DNA from: Bacteroidota bacterium
GTDB lineage: Bacteria > Bacteroidota > Bacteroidia > Flavobacteriales > Weeksellaceae
Length of the DNA: 64,000 nucleotides
Direction of reading: 5' to 3'
Assembly: GCA_023461035.1 (NCBI GenBank)
Contig: JAEWOD010000007.1
Location: 11,081 to 75,080 of the forward strand
In this document: piece by piece, positions 24,411 through 31,839 of the stretch
Layout of the letters: the number at the start of each line of letters is the position of its first letter
Numbering within the stretch: position 1 is the stretch's first letter
Notes under the pieces: generated by a model
What the model saw: the letters and a program-made list of their open reading frames with translations, nothing else
Told to the model about the DNA's origin: nothing
The model's database searches: none
Translations under genes and position numbers: made by a program

Positions 24411-25271
24411 ATGAACACAGTTAAATTCTTTCTAGCCGCATCCATGATCATCGGAAGCTCCGTTTTCCTAGATGCACAAGTTCGATCAACATCCGGAAAC
24501 ACCGTGAGAAGCGGGTCTGAAAAAATGACCGATACAAAATCTTCTGTCCGTTCAAACGAGAATGTAAAAGTTCGTCAAAATAGCGGTTCGAATTCAGCCG
24601 TACGTTCCATTTCAAATCAAAATCAAAATGTAAGAACCAATTCTTCCGTTTCTACCCGAAATGAAAATCCGCGAACATCCAATTCGACTTCAGTAAGAAA
24701 TACAAATTCTTCTGAAACCGTAAAAAATACGCGTAACAATGGCAGCCAGTCCGTAAGAAATAATTCAAATGCAACAAACGATTCCCGGACCATCCGTGTG
24801 GAAAATCAACCCACAACCCGTACTTATAATAGGAATTCGGTAAAATTTGAAAGTGGTTCTGCCAGAAGAGTGGTTTATCATAATAATAACAATGCGAAGT
24901 TCAATAAAGTGACCTATAACCATAATTATTATTATATCGACAACGGATATTATTATCAATATTACAACAACCAATATATGAGAGTGATGGCACCTATCGG
25001 ATATTATATGCATACTTTGCCGATGGGCTATACAACCATTTATCTGAGCGGAAATCCATATTATTATTATAATGGAACCTATTACAACTGGCAAAACAAC
25101 AATTATTATGTAGTGGAGCCACCGATCGGGGCGATCGTTTACGCTTTGCCTGCAGATTATGAAAAGGTTTATATCGACGGAAACCGTTACTACGAATATT
25201 TCGGAGTGCTATATCAAAAAATAAATTACTACGGACAACGCGCCTATCAGGTAGTAGGATATATAAACTAA
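24411..25271 (+). CDS. Exported low-complexity protein with Tyr-rich C-terminal domain (DUF6515-like)
   Basis: Signal peptide to about residue 23 (VFLDA), a long disordered stretch rich in Ser, Asn, Arg and Thr (about 24-135) with recurrent VR(S/N/T) and SVR motifs, then a Tyr/Asn-rich beta domain (YNHNYYYIDNGYYYQYYNN, IGYYMHTLPMGYTTIYLSGN, PPIGAIVYALPADYEKVYID). The C-terminal domain resembles DUF6515 as I recall it: Y-Y-x-G-x-Y-Y, P-P-x-G, LP units. Probably a cell-envelope protein; function unknown. A two-part hairpin region follows. Confidence 0.6.
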   Translation: MNTVKFFLAASMIIGSSVFLDAQVRSTSGNTVRSGSEKMTDTKSSVRSNENVKVRQNSGSNSAVRSISNQNQNVRTNSSVSTRNENPRTSNSTSVRNTNSSETVKNTRNNGSQSVRNNSNATNDSRTIRVENQPTTRTYNRNSVKFESGSARRVVYHNNNNAKFNKVTYNHNYYYIDNGYYYQYYNNQYMRVMAPIGYYMHTLPMGYTTIYLSGNPYYYYNGTYYNWQNNNYYVVEPPIGAIVYALPADYEKVYIDGNRYYEYFGVLYQKINYYGQRAYQVVGYIN

Positions 25272-25286
25272 TAAATTTTGTTACCC

Positions 25287-25330
25287 AACCTCCAAGGTTA
25301 ATAATACGTCAGAGAATAACCTTGGAGGTT
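25287..25330. repeat. Perfect 14-bp inverted repeat, copy of the argH hairpin
   Basis: AACCTCCAAGGTTA (25287-25300) and TAACCTTGGAGGTT (25317-25330). The CCTCCAAGGTT core is the same as in the hairpin at 12595-12623. Confidence 0.6.
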
Positions 25331-25360
25331 AACACAGAATCTCAGGTTCATAGATTTTTG

Positions 25361-25384
25361 CCCGGTTTTATTGCCGGGTTTTTT
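25361..25384 (+). terminator. Intrinsic terminator after the DUF6515-like gene
   Basis: CCCGG (25361-25365) and CCGGG (25374-25378), then TTTTTT. The loop contains the stop codon of the convergent GT2-DUF2062 gene. Confidence 0.75.
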
Positions 25385-26546
25385 GTTTCCTCATCCGGAT
25401 TCCCAAAAGCAAATAACTGGCTAAACCGACCAAAACGGCAGCAATTGTGGCAAACGTAAAACTTCCGACGATGTATTCCGCCAAATGCTGGCTGACGAAT
25501 TCTTTATAGGATTCAAATGTGCCCCATTCAAACTTCGGCAACGGCGGTTTTCCCAACAAAAAACTGCCGATTTTCAGCGAAACATAAATAATAAGCGGAA
25601 TCAACGGCGGAATGCTCACGTTTGAAAAAGCAAAAGCAATCAGCTTATTCAACCGAAAAGCGAATGCCAGAAAAAGCACGATGACGGTCTGAAATCCCCA
25701 AAAAGGCGATAAACCAATAAAAACTCCCAAAGCAACTGAAAGTGCTTTTTTTGATTTCGAGTCTTCGCTGTGCAACAAATCTTCCAGAAAAAAACGTTTG
25801 AACCCTTTTTCTTTAAAGGATTTGAAATAATCACGGGGTTTGATATAGAAAAGCGTTACCAGAACCAGCCAGGTATTCAAAAGACTGATTCTTGTAAAAT
25901 CCTTGAATGGCCGGAAATGCGAAACCCTTTCCGATTCGTCATACAAAACCCGGATCGGAACATTTTTGACCGGAATTCCTGCCCAGGCAGCTTTGACGAT
26001 AACCTCGATTTCAAACTCAAACTTTCGGGTAAAATATTTAAAATTTTTCATCCGTTTGATAGGATACAAACGAAGTCCGGATTGGGTATCCTTTAATCTA
26101 ATTCCCGTTTCAAACCAATACCAAAAGCTTGAAATCCGATTCCCGAAACTACTCTTGCCGGGAATTCCTTCCTGTTCCATATTCCGGTCACCAATTAATA
26201 AGGCTTCGCCATTTTTTTCAATTTCATTTAAAAATACGGGAATATCTTCCGGGAAATGTTGTCCGTCCGAATCGATGGTTACGGCATAGTCAAAACCTTG
26301 TTTCAAAGCTTCTTTAAAACCCAAACGCAAAGCCATTCCTTTTCCCCGGTTTTTTGACTGATTTAAAATGGTAATTGGTTGATAATCAGATAAAATTTCA
26401 GAAGTTGAATCGGTCGAGCCGTCATTTATGACGATAATATTTGGGGTAAATTCAAGGGTTTTATCAAGAACTTTTGCAAGTGTCTTTTCGTTGTTGTAAG
26501 TTGGAATGATGACACAAAAATTGAGAGAGGAAAGTAATGGGTGCAT
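25368..26546 (-). CDS. Glycosyltransferase family 2 fused to a DUF2062 membrane domain
   Basis: N-terminal GT-A domain (residues 8-230): FCVIIPTYNNEKTLAKVL, NDGSTDST, nucleotide-sugar DxD-type site TIDSDGQHFPED and an RHFRPFKD-like segment. The C-terminal DUF2062 domain (about 265-385) has several membrane helices (ALSVALGVFIGLSPFWGFQ is its hallmark). This fusion is characteristic of aryl polyene/flexirubin clusters in Bacteroidota. It is the last gene of the minus-strand block and starts 5 bp after the gene at 26552. Its role in pigment assembly or anchoring is not established. Confidence 0.9.
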   Translation of the reverse strand: MHPLLSSLNFCVIIPTYNNEKTLAKVLDKTLEFTPNIIVINDGSTDSTSEILSDYQPITILNQSKNRGKGMALRLGFKEALKQGFDYAVTIDSDGQHFPEDIPVFLNEIEKNGEALLIGDRNMEQEGIPGKSSFGNRISSFWYWFETGIRLKDTQSGLRLYPIKRMKNFKYFTRKFEFEIEVIVKAAWAGIPVKNVPIRVLYDESERVSHFRPFKDFTRISLLNTWLVLVTLFYIKPRDYFKSFKEKGFKRFFLEDLLHSEDSKSKKALSVALGVFIGLSPFWGFQTVIVLFLAFAFRLNKLIAFAFSNVSIPPLIPLIIYVSLKIGSFLLGKPPLPKFEWGTFESYKEFVSQHLAEYIVGSFTFATIAAVLVGLASYLLLGIRMRKQKTRQ

Positions 26547-26551
26547 TTATC

Positions 26552-27013
26552 TTATTTTGAAAATTCGGCAAAATAACCCTTGATCATTTTTACCAAATCA
26601 TCATCTTTTATTGAAGGAAGTTTTGACTGAATGAATTTTTTGTCCGATTCTATTTCACCATTGTATTTAAACATTTTGGGTAAATTTTCCTGAATGCTAA
26701 GACGTATCAGTCTGATTTCCACGTTGTCCGGGTCTTTTTGAACGGCTTTTTCTACTAAATCTATTCCGGATTTGACTTTCTCTTTTCGCTGTGTCAAAGG
26801 CGCAAAACGAGCCAATAGAGTTTTTCCGGCTCCTTTATAAGCAATCATAACCGCTTTGTCAGAGTCAGTTACGTCTTTTACATGTTCGTAAAATGCTTTT
26901 GCTTTTTCTTCAGATTGCGTGGCATCCCGATAGGATTTTCGTAGCTCATTGGATTGACCAAAAAGTTGAAAGGAAAAAAACAAAATGGTTGAAAAAAACA
27001 GAAATGATTTCAT
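26552..27013 (-). CDS. Small exported helical protein of the pigment cluster
   Basis: Signal peptide 1-19 (to LFGQ), then about 130 residues predicted mostly helical, with TPR-like spacing: KAFYEHVKDVTDSDKAVMIAYKGAGKTLLARFAPLTQRKEKVKSGIDLVEKAVQKDPDNVEIRLIRLSIQ (positions 40-108). Found in the run of envelope genes of the cluster (LolA, lipoprotein, barrel). Likely periplasmic; function unknown. Confidence 0.65.
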   Translation of the reverse strand: MKSFLFFSTILFFSFQLFGQSNELRKSYRDATQSEEKAKAFYEHVKDVTDSDKAVMIAYKGAGKTLLARFAPLTQRKEKVKSGIDLVEKAVQKDPDNVEIRLIRLSIQENLPKMFKYNGEIESDKKFIQSKLPSIKDDDLVKMIKGYFAEFSK

Positions 27014-27103
27014 CTGTTGATATTTAATTGTTATTATAGGTCAGACGGAATGCCTTTTTGATTGTATCAATTGGTTCACAAATTCTTAATAGACATTTCA
27101 TAA

Positions 27104-27475
27104 TTAAATTTCTTTAAAACTCCCTCCGAATTTCAATGCCGGATTTCCTTCTATCGAAACCGTGGCTTTTATCGAAATTTCATCTGATTCTTGATTTTCA
27201 AAACTTAAATCAAACTGAATATCTTCGTTTTCTTCAGGATTGATAATTGCCATAAACTTCACATTTCGTGCCGTTTTCAATAACAGATTTTTTCCTAAAT
27301 GATTTTCACTCAGTTCTTTTATAATCTGCATGGTGCAGACTCCAGGCGTTACGGGATGATTGGGAAAATGTCCTTTGAATATTTCATGCGCTTTATGGAT
27401 TTTTACCAAAACTGAAATACCGTTTTCTCGGCTTTCAGAATTCAAAATCGAATAAAAATCGTTTAAAAGCTTCAT
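27104..27475 (-). CDS. Hotdog-fold 3-hydroxyacyl-ACP dehydratase-like protein (FabZ/ApeI-like)
   Basis: 123 residues with the FabZ/FabA active-site strip: HEIFKGHFPNHPVTPGVCTMQII at about 30-52. The GHFP His is present. Where FabZ has Glu in the following helix (PGV-x-x-x-E), this protein has Gln, so it may be a weaker or altered dehydratase. In aryl polyene synthesis a dehydratase of this sort makes the trans double bond after ketoreduction by FabG. Coding neighbours are an outer-membrane barrel (22 bp upstream) and a small exported protein. Confidence 0.8.
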   Translation of the reverse strand: MKLLNDFYSILNSESRENGISVLVKIHKAHEIFKGHFPNHPVTPGVCTMQIIKELSENHLGKNLLLKTARNVKFMAIINPEENEDIQFDLSFENQESDEISIKATVSIEGNPALKFGGSFKEI

Positions 27476-27496
27476 TTTCTATGTTTATTTGGCATT

Positions 27497-28105
27497 TTAT
27501 TTATTCAAATGGAATTTATACGCAATCCCAAATTGGAAAACCTGATTCAACCTGGAATCTGTATCATCATCCCAATTGATGAAATTCATTACGTCTTGTA
27601 ATCCCTGTTTGTATCGCGCTTCCAGCGTAAGCCCAAACGGTAAATCATAACCCAGACCACCCACGATTGCCATATCAAAAGGTTGGGCATCTGTATCGCC
27701 TATGTAATTTCCGTCTTCATCATAGATTTCGCTGTCGACCCAATCCGAAAAAGTATCGTTTATTTTAAAATTGAATTCAGGGCCGGCCAGAATATGAAAG
27801 CCTTCTACTATGTATAGTTTATTGATGACTCCCAGCGTAAAATAGGTCAGGTTCAGATCTTCCTTACTGTTGTAAATATTGGTAGAACCCTGCATGGAAA
27901 AACCTAATTCGGGCTGTAAAGCATAACGTTCGGAAAATTTCATAGCAAAAGCCACACCGCCGTAAGCACCTAATTTTGAATCGCCCTCTAAGTCGCTGAC
28001 ATTGGCAATATTCACTCCGGCTTTTGGACCCAGCCATAATTCGGTTTGGGCGTTTGAAATGCCAAGAGTCATTAAAAGAACACTTAAAAACAGAAATTTT
28101 TTCAT
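27497..28105 (-). CDS. Outer-membrane beta-barrel protein (PorT-like family)
   Basis: Signal peptide 1-19 (to SNA), then alternating strands starting QTELWLGPKAGVNIANVSDLEG, typical of the Bacteroidota outer-membrane barrel family (PF13568-like), and ending with an aromatic strand QFGIAYKFHLNK. About eight strands. It overlaps the upstream lipoprotein gene by 4 bp, so it belongs to the pigment block and may help place or accommodate the pigment in the outer membrane. That role is inferred from context. Confidence 0.85.
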   Translation of the reverse strand: MKKFLFLSVLLMTLGISNAQTELWLGPKAGVNIANVSDLEGDSKLGAYGGVAFAMKFSERYALQPELGFSMQGSTNIYNSKEDLNLTYFTLGVINKLYIVEGFHILAGPEFNFKINDTFSDWVDSEIYDEDGNYIGDTDAQPFDMAIVGGLGYDLPFGLTLEARYKQGLQDVMNFINWDDDTDSRLNQVFQFGIAYKFHLNK

Positions 28106-28740
28106 TCGTTCAGATTATTTTCCAGCAAATGTAAGTAAATTTTTATTGGCAGTTTTCCATGGGAAATCCTGATTTCGGGAATGCGCTGTGTATAGTTTTC
28201 CAAATCTATCCGCACCTTTTCTTTTCCTTTTGCCAAAAGTATTTTGGTCAATTCTCCCTTTGGATTCAGCTCATAATAAAGATGTTTATTTCCGATGAAT
28301 TTTTCAGCATCCAGAAAGCGATATTCATTTTTGGCGAATTCATTTTCGATGAAAACTTCTTCCGAAAACAACATCGAAAAATCCTTTTCCAGCATATTCA
28401 GAATAATTTTCCGGTTCAATTGTTTGATGGCATAATTCAGTTTCAATTCCCGATTCAGCATCTCAAAATCCATCATTTTCCCACCGAATTCGTTTAGAAA
28501 TGCAAACCGGTAATGGTTGGTTTCCAGCTTTTTAGTCACCATAATTCCGCCAAAATGATTGTCAAAAGCTTCAATAGAAATTTTGAAAGAAGCTTCTTCA
28601 AAATCTTTTAAATACTCAGGAGTAAAATTCTCAACCGTTTTTTCTTTTGGGTCAAATAATTTTGTGAAAGATGTGCAGGAAACATTGAACAAAATGATAC
28701 CAATGAGAAGAAATTTCAGAAGAAAGGAAGAGCGGTTCAT
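28102..28740 (-). CDS. Lipoprotein of the pigment cluster
   Basis: Starts MNRSSFLLKFLLIGIILFNVSC: a signal peptide with lipobox FNVSC, so lipidated. The mature part is beta-rich with alternating charged residues (HFGGIMVTKKLETNHYRFAFLNEFGGKMMDFEM). It sits directly after lolA (7-bp gap). Aryl polyene clusters carry a comparable lipoprotein beside LolA; I infer an analogous role in moving the lipid-like pigment to the outer membrane. The ATG at 28740 avoids overlap with lolA and gives the better signal. Confidence 0.75.
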   Translation of the reverse strand: MNRSSFLLKFLLIGIILFNVSCTSFTKLFDPKEKTVENFTPEYLKDFEEASFKISIEAFDNHFGGIMVTKKLETNHYRFAFLNEFGGKMMDFEMLNRELKLNYAIKQLNRKIILNMLEKDFSMLFSEEVFIENEFAKNEYRFLDAEKFIGNKHLYYELNPKGELTKILLAKGKEKVRIDLENYTQRIPEIRISHGKLPIKIYLHLLENNLNE

Positions 28741-28747
28741 GAAATGA

Positions 28748-29377
28748 TTATTTAAACACAAACTTATCCTCGCTTACTGCCACATTTTTTTTCTGATTGC
28801 TGAATTCGATCAACGTATAATCCAGCGATGGTTCTGTAGTTTTTATTTTTTTCAGCAGATAGGTTTTTCCATCAAAAGTCAGATCGATTTGCTGAATGTA
28901 TTTTTTATAAGTTTTATCGGTCGGAATCATTTTGGCGACAAAATCCGCACCCGATTTCGAATAGGTGATTTTGAATTTTGTTTCGTCCAAAACGGCCGAG
29001 CCATTCACCGTTCCCAGCATGATTTTGCTGACATCTTTCAGTTGTTTGTTGGAAGAAAGATCGGTTTGTTTTTTCTTTCCGTTGTCATTCACAAACATTT
29101 TGTCCTGATTGAAAATCACATAATATTTGAAAGGAGAAGTATATTCCCAGCGGATTTTCGATTTGGATTTGAAGAATAATTTTCCGGAAGATTTCACGTC
29201 ATTTTCCATAAAATCCAAATGTTTGGTCTGGGTAAATGTGCTTTCCAAAGAAGTCAAATTAGCGGTAGCCGAATTGATGTTGGATTTCAAAGTTTTGATT
29301 TCGGCAGAACTTAATTGCGCTTGTGCAATTCCGCTCAAAACCAGCAAACAAACAAAACTAAATATAAGGTTCTTCAT
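28748..29377 (-). CDS. lolA: LolA-like periplasmic lipoprotein/lipid carrier
   Basis: Signal peptide 1-20 (to AQA), then the LolA beta-half-barrel: STFTQTKHLDFMENDVKSSGKLFFKSKSKIRWEY (about 45-78), then YVIFNQDKMFVNDNGKKKQ and a TFDGKTYLLKKIKTTEPSLDYTLIEFSN end. Housekeeping LolA carries lipoproteins to the outer membrane; copies in polyene-pigment clusters are thought to carry the pigment. The 20-bp overlap with the deacetylase gene upstream marks tight coupling. Confidence 0.9.
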   Translation of the reverse strand: MKNLIFSFVCLLVLSGIAQAQLSSAEIKTLKSNINSATANLTSLESTFTQTKHLDFMENDVKSSGKLFFKSKSKIRWEYTSPFKYYVIFNQDKMFVNDNGKKKQTDLSSNKQLKDVSKIMLGTVNGSAVLDETKFKITYSKSGADFVAKMIPTDKTYKKYIQQIDLTFDGKTYLLKKIKTTEPSLDYTLIEFSNQKKNVAVSEDKFVFK

Positions 29378-30128
29378 TGATCAATTCATTTACAGTTGCA
29401 AAACTAAGGTTTTTGCGTTCAATTTCAGGCAATAACTGTTCCAATAACGGGACGATATTTTCATGTCGGTCGTGCAATAAAACAATAGAACCGGAACGAA
29501 TTTTTTTGCAGATTTTTTTGACCGTTTTCGACGGATTTCTACTGGAAGTATCAAACGAACGAACGTTCCAACCAATGACCAAATGTTTGGTGTTTTTTAA
29601 AGCAGTAGCCAAATGAGGAGTCGTTACACCAAAAGGAGGTCGGAAAAATTTTGGTTTTCTTCCGGTTGCTTTCTGGATTTCCAAATCCGTTTGTTCCAAT
29701 TCTTCTATCCAACCTTTTTTAGATTTAAAATCGATGAAATTAGAATGAGAAAAACTGTGATTCCCAATTGTATGCCCTTCTTTTTCAATTCTTTCTGCAA
29801 GATTCGGATATTGTTTTATGTTTTTTCCAATGAGGAAAAAGGTCGCTTTTGCATTGTGTTTTTTCAGGATATCCAAAACTTGTGGAGTATAATTTGGGTC
29901 AGGCCCATCATCAAATGTCAAAGCGATTTTTTGGGTTGAATTGTTACCGGAATGAATTGCCGACACGAAAAAATTCCATTGGATTTTGGAACAAGCCAAT
30001 GCGACAAAACCAAAAAGAGCAGCAAATGGAAAAACCGCCCAAAACCAGTCAATCCCAAAATATAAAAGGATTCCGGCGATGAGAAACGCATCGAAAATCA
30101 ATAAATAGAAAATGAGTTTTTTGGTCAT
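29358..30128 (-). CDS. Membrane-anchored polysaccharide deacetylase family protein
   Basis: Two hydrophobic segments at the N-terminus (about 5-45), then a NodB-type domain with all motifs: TFDDGPDP (motif 1, metal Asp), HSFSHSNF (motif 2, H-x-x-x-H), RPPFG (motif 3), and the later GWNV and LLHDRHEN (motif 5). A metal-dependent deacetylase or related hydrolase facing the periplasm. It is conserved in flexirubin-type clusters, where its substrate is unknown. Starts 11 bp after the ketosynthase-like gene. Confidence 0.9.
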   Translation of the reverse strand: MTKKLIFYLLIFDAFLIAGILLYFGIDWFWAVFPFAALFGFVALACSKIQWNFFVSAIHSGNNSTQKIALTFDDGPDPNYTPQVLDILKKHNAKATFFLIGKNIKQYPNLAERIEKEGHTIGNHSFSHSNFIDFKSKKGWIEELEQTDLEIQKATGRKPKFFRPPFGVTTPHLATALKNTKHLVIGWNVRSFDTSSRNPSKTVKKICKKIRSGSIVLLHDRHENIVPLLEQLLPEIERKNLSFATVNELINEEPYI

Positions 30129-30139
30129 TTTCGGAATTT

Positions 30140-31195
30140 TTAGTTTTCCAATAAAATCAATCCGTGATTTTTTCCTCTTCGTTGGTTGTAAATCAGGATT
30201 TTTTGAAACGAATCTTTTTTCAAATCATTCAATTGTAAGATTTGAGGAATTCGTTGATTTTCAAATATTTTCAATGCAATTTCCACCGCAATTGCACTGG
30301 CAGTATCAAATTCACCAACTACATTTTTGAAGCTGATTTGTGGAGTCTCTTTTAACAAGGAATTGGAAACATTTTCATAAATGTCGTCATAGCGCGAATC
30401 TCCATTATTTCCCAAAATCACCGCATCCAAATCGGAAATTGAAACTTCATTTTCCTTTAAAAAATTCTGAATAAATTCTTGTGGATTTTCAACTTCGAAT
30501 TTTGTGCGAACCGCAAAAATGCTTCCTAAAGAATTCTCTTTTTCCTCTGCCGAAGCCACAAAAAATCCGGTGCCTTCCGCATTTACTTCTCCGATTGAAT
30601 CTGAATTTAAATCAACTGGGATTTTAGGATTTATAGCGTTTACATATCCTGCCAATTCCCAAAATTTCATGGTTTGTTCACTTATTTCTTCCAGTCCTCC
30701 GATTAGAATATTTGCTTTTGAAGTTTCATTCAGGTAAAGCATTCCATCCAGCAAAGCCGACTCAAAAGAGTTGGAATTGTTCGTGTAGGTCATATTGTAA
30801 CCCTTGCAACCGAGTGCGAGTGCGACTGTTGCCGCCGCCATGTTGTGTGTGGATTGGATAAACGGAGTCGGATTGAGCATACCGCCTTCATTGTCCCACA
30901 TGGCTTCCACAAATTTTTCGGAATCACGCAGACAGCCTTCACCGGTTCCGGTAATCACAGCGTCAATCGTCAGCTTTCCGGCTTTCTGAATCGCTTTTTG
31001 AGAGGCATACACCGCCATCCGCATACTTTTTCCCATTCGCCGCAACTGCAAAGCCGGGATAAATTCCTTGTAATCCGGGTCGATGGCTTTGATGCCGTTT
31101 TCGGAATATTGGGTGATTTCTTCAAAAAAATAATCATCCCGAAAACTCGGTTGAATGGAAATCGAACAGGAACTATGGATGTATATTTTTTTCAT
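30140..31195 (-). CDS. Catalytically dead ketosynthase, chain-length-factor-like
   Basis: 351 residues with a thiolase/ketosynthase fold: ITGTGEGCLRDSEKFV, STHNMAAATVALALGCKGYN, then the nucleophile elbow TNNSNSFESALLDG, where the catalytic Cys is Asn (residue 140). The usual HGT loop is replaced by GNNGDSRYDD and the second active-site His region reads VVGEFDTASA with Glu. All three catalytic residues are therefore gone. This matches chain-length-factor partners in type II polyketide and aryl polyene systems. It likely pairs with the active ketosynthase at 31840-33027 or another in the cluster. Confidence 0.85.
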   Translation of the reverse strand: MKKIYIHSSCSISIQPSFRDDYFFEEITQYSENGIKAIDPDYKEFIPALQLRRMGKSMRMAVYASQKAIQKAGKLTIDAVITGTGEGCLRDSEKFVEAMWDNEGGMLNPTPFIQSTHNMAAATVALALGCKGYNMTYTNNSNSFESALLDGMLYLNETSKANILIGGLEEISEQTMKFWELAGYVNAINPKIPVDLNSDSIGEVNAEGTGFFVASAEEKENSLGSIFAVRTKFEVENPQEFIQNFLKENEVSISDLDAVILGNNGDSRYDDIYENVSNSLLKETPQISFKNVVGEFDTASAIAVEIALKIFENQRIPQILQLNDLKKDSFQKILIYNQRRGKNHGLILLEN

Positions 31196-31299
31196 TTAAT
31201 CCTCAAAAGGAAACAAAATTCGGAAAATCAGGTGGTTTTTCCTAATTGTTGAATGGATTGAAATGAAATTACTTAAGGATTTGGAACGGATTTATTTTG

Positions 31300-31307
31300 T
31301 AAATTTG
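31300..31307 (+). promoter_or_regulatory. -7 promoter element of the toxin-antitoxin pair
   Basis: TAAATTTG matches TAnnTTTG. TTTG at 31280-31283 is 16 bases upstream and may be the -33 box. The ATG at 31324 follows. Confidence 0.55.
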
Positions 31308-31323
31308 GAATTATTTGATTGTT

Positions 31324-31557
31324 ATGGATATTCAAACCGACATAAAATGGATTCAACAAGAATTAGGAAAAATTAAAGATCCTGATTTGATTGACATTTT
31401 CAAAAAATTGTTACAGATGAGAAATAAAAGTCGGGCAATGACAATTGAGCAATATAATCAGGAAATTGAAAATGCTGAAAAAGACATTGAGGCAGGGCGT
31501 GTTTTTTCAATTGAGCAGATTAAATACCTGAATGAAGAATGGAAGAAATCACTGTAA
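31324..31557 (+). CDS. Antitoxin of a ParD/RelB-like type
   Basis: 77 residues, helical and charged (IKWIQQELGKIKDPDLIDIFKKLL, then SRAMTIEQYNQEIENAEKDIEAGRVFSIEQIKYLNEEW). The last part (YNQEIENAEKDIEAG) is typical of antitoxins that wrap around ParE/RelE toxins in Bacteroidota. It overlaps the toxin gene by 19 bp. Expected to neutralise the toxin and repress the operon. It lies on the plus strand within the minus-strand pigment cluster. Confidence 0.8.
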   Translation: MDIQTDIKWIQQELGKIKDPDLIDIFKKLLQMRNKSRAMTIEQYNQEIENAEKDIEAGRVFSIEQIKYLNEEWKKSL

Positions 31558-31838
31558 TATGGACTGAAACTTCCAGAAAACAATTAGAAGAAATTTATTT
31601 ATATATAGCTGAAGAGTCTATAATTCAAGCTGATAGAATTTTCACAAAATTGGTAAACTCTACTTCTTTATTGAATAAATATCCTTTTAAATATCCGGCG
31701 GATAAATACAAACTAAACAATAAGGGAGATTATAGGGCTTATGAAATTTACCATTTTCGAATTACCTATAGAATTGTCCAATCGGTTATTTACATTGTTA
31801 GAATCAGGAGTACTTATCAGAATCCGGAAGAGTTCTGA
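31539..31838 (+). CDS. RelE/ParE-family toxin
   Basis: 99 residues with the ParE/RelE fold: ITVIWTETSRKQLEEIYLYIAEES, ADRIFTKLVNSTSLLNKYPFKYPADKY, YRAYEIYHFRITYRIVQSVIYIVRIRSTYQNP. The closing R-x-x-Y/F-R-I-x-Y and R-x-R strands are the family hallmark. Targets in the family are gyrase (ParE) or ribosome-bound mRNA (RelE); which applies is not clear. Its stop lies 1 base from the end of the convergent ketosynthase gene. Confidence 0.88.
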   Translation: MEEITVIWTETSRKQLEEIYLYIAEESIIQADRIFTKLVNSTSLLNKYPFKYPADKYKLNNKGDYRAYEIYHFRITYRIVQSVIYIVRIRSTYQNPEEF

Positions 31839-31839
31839 C

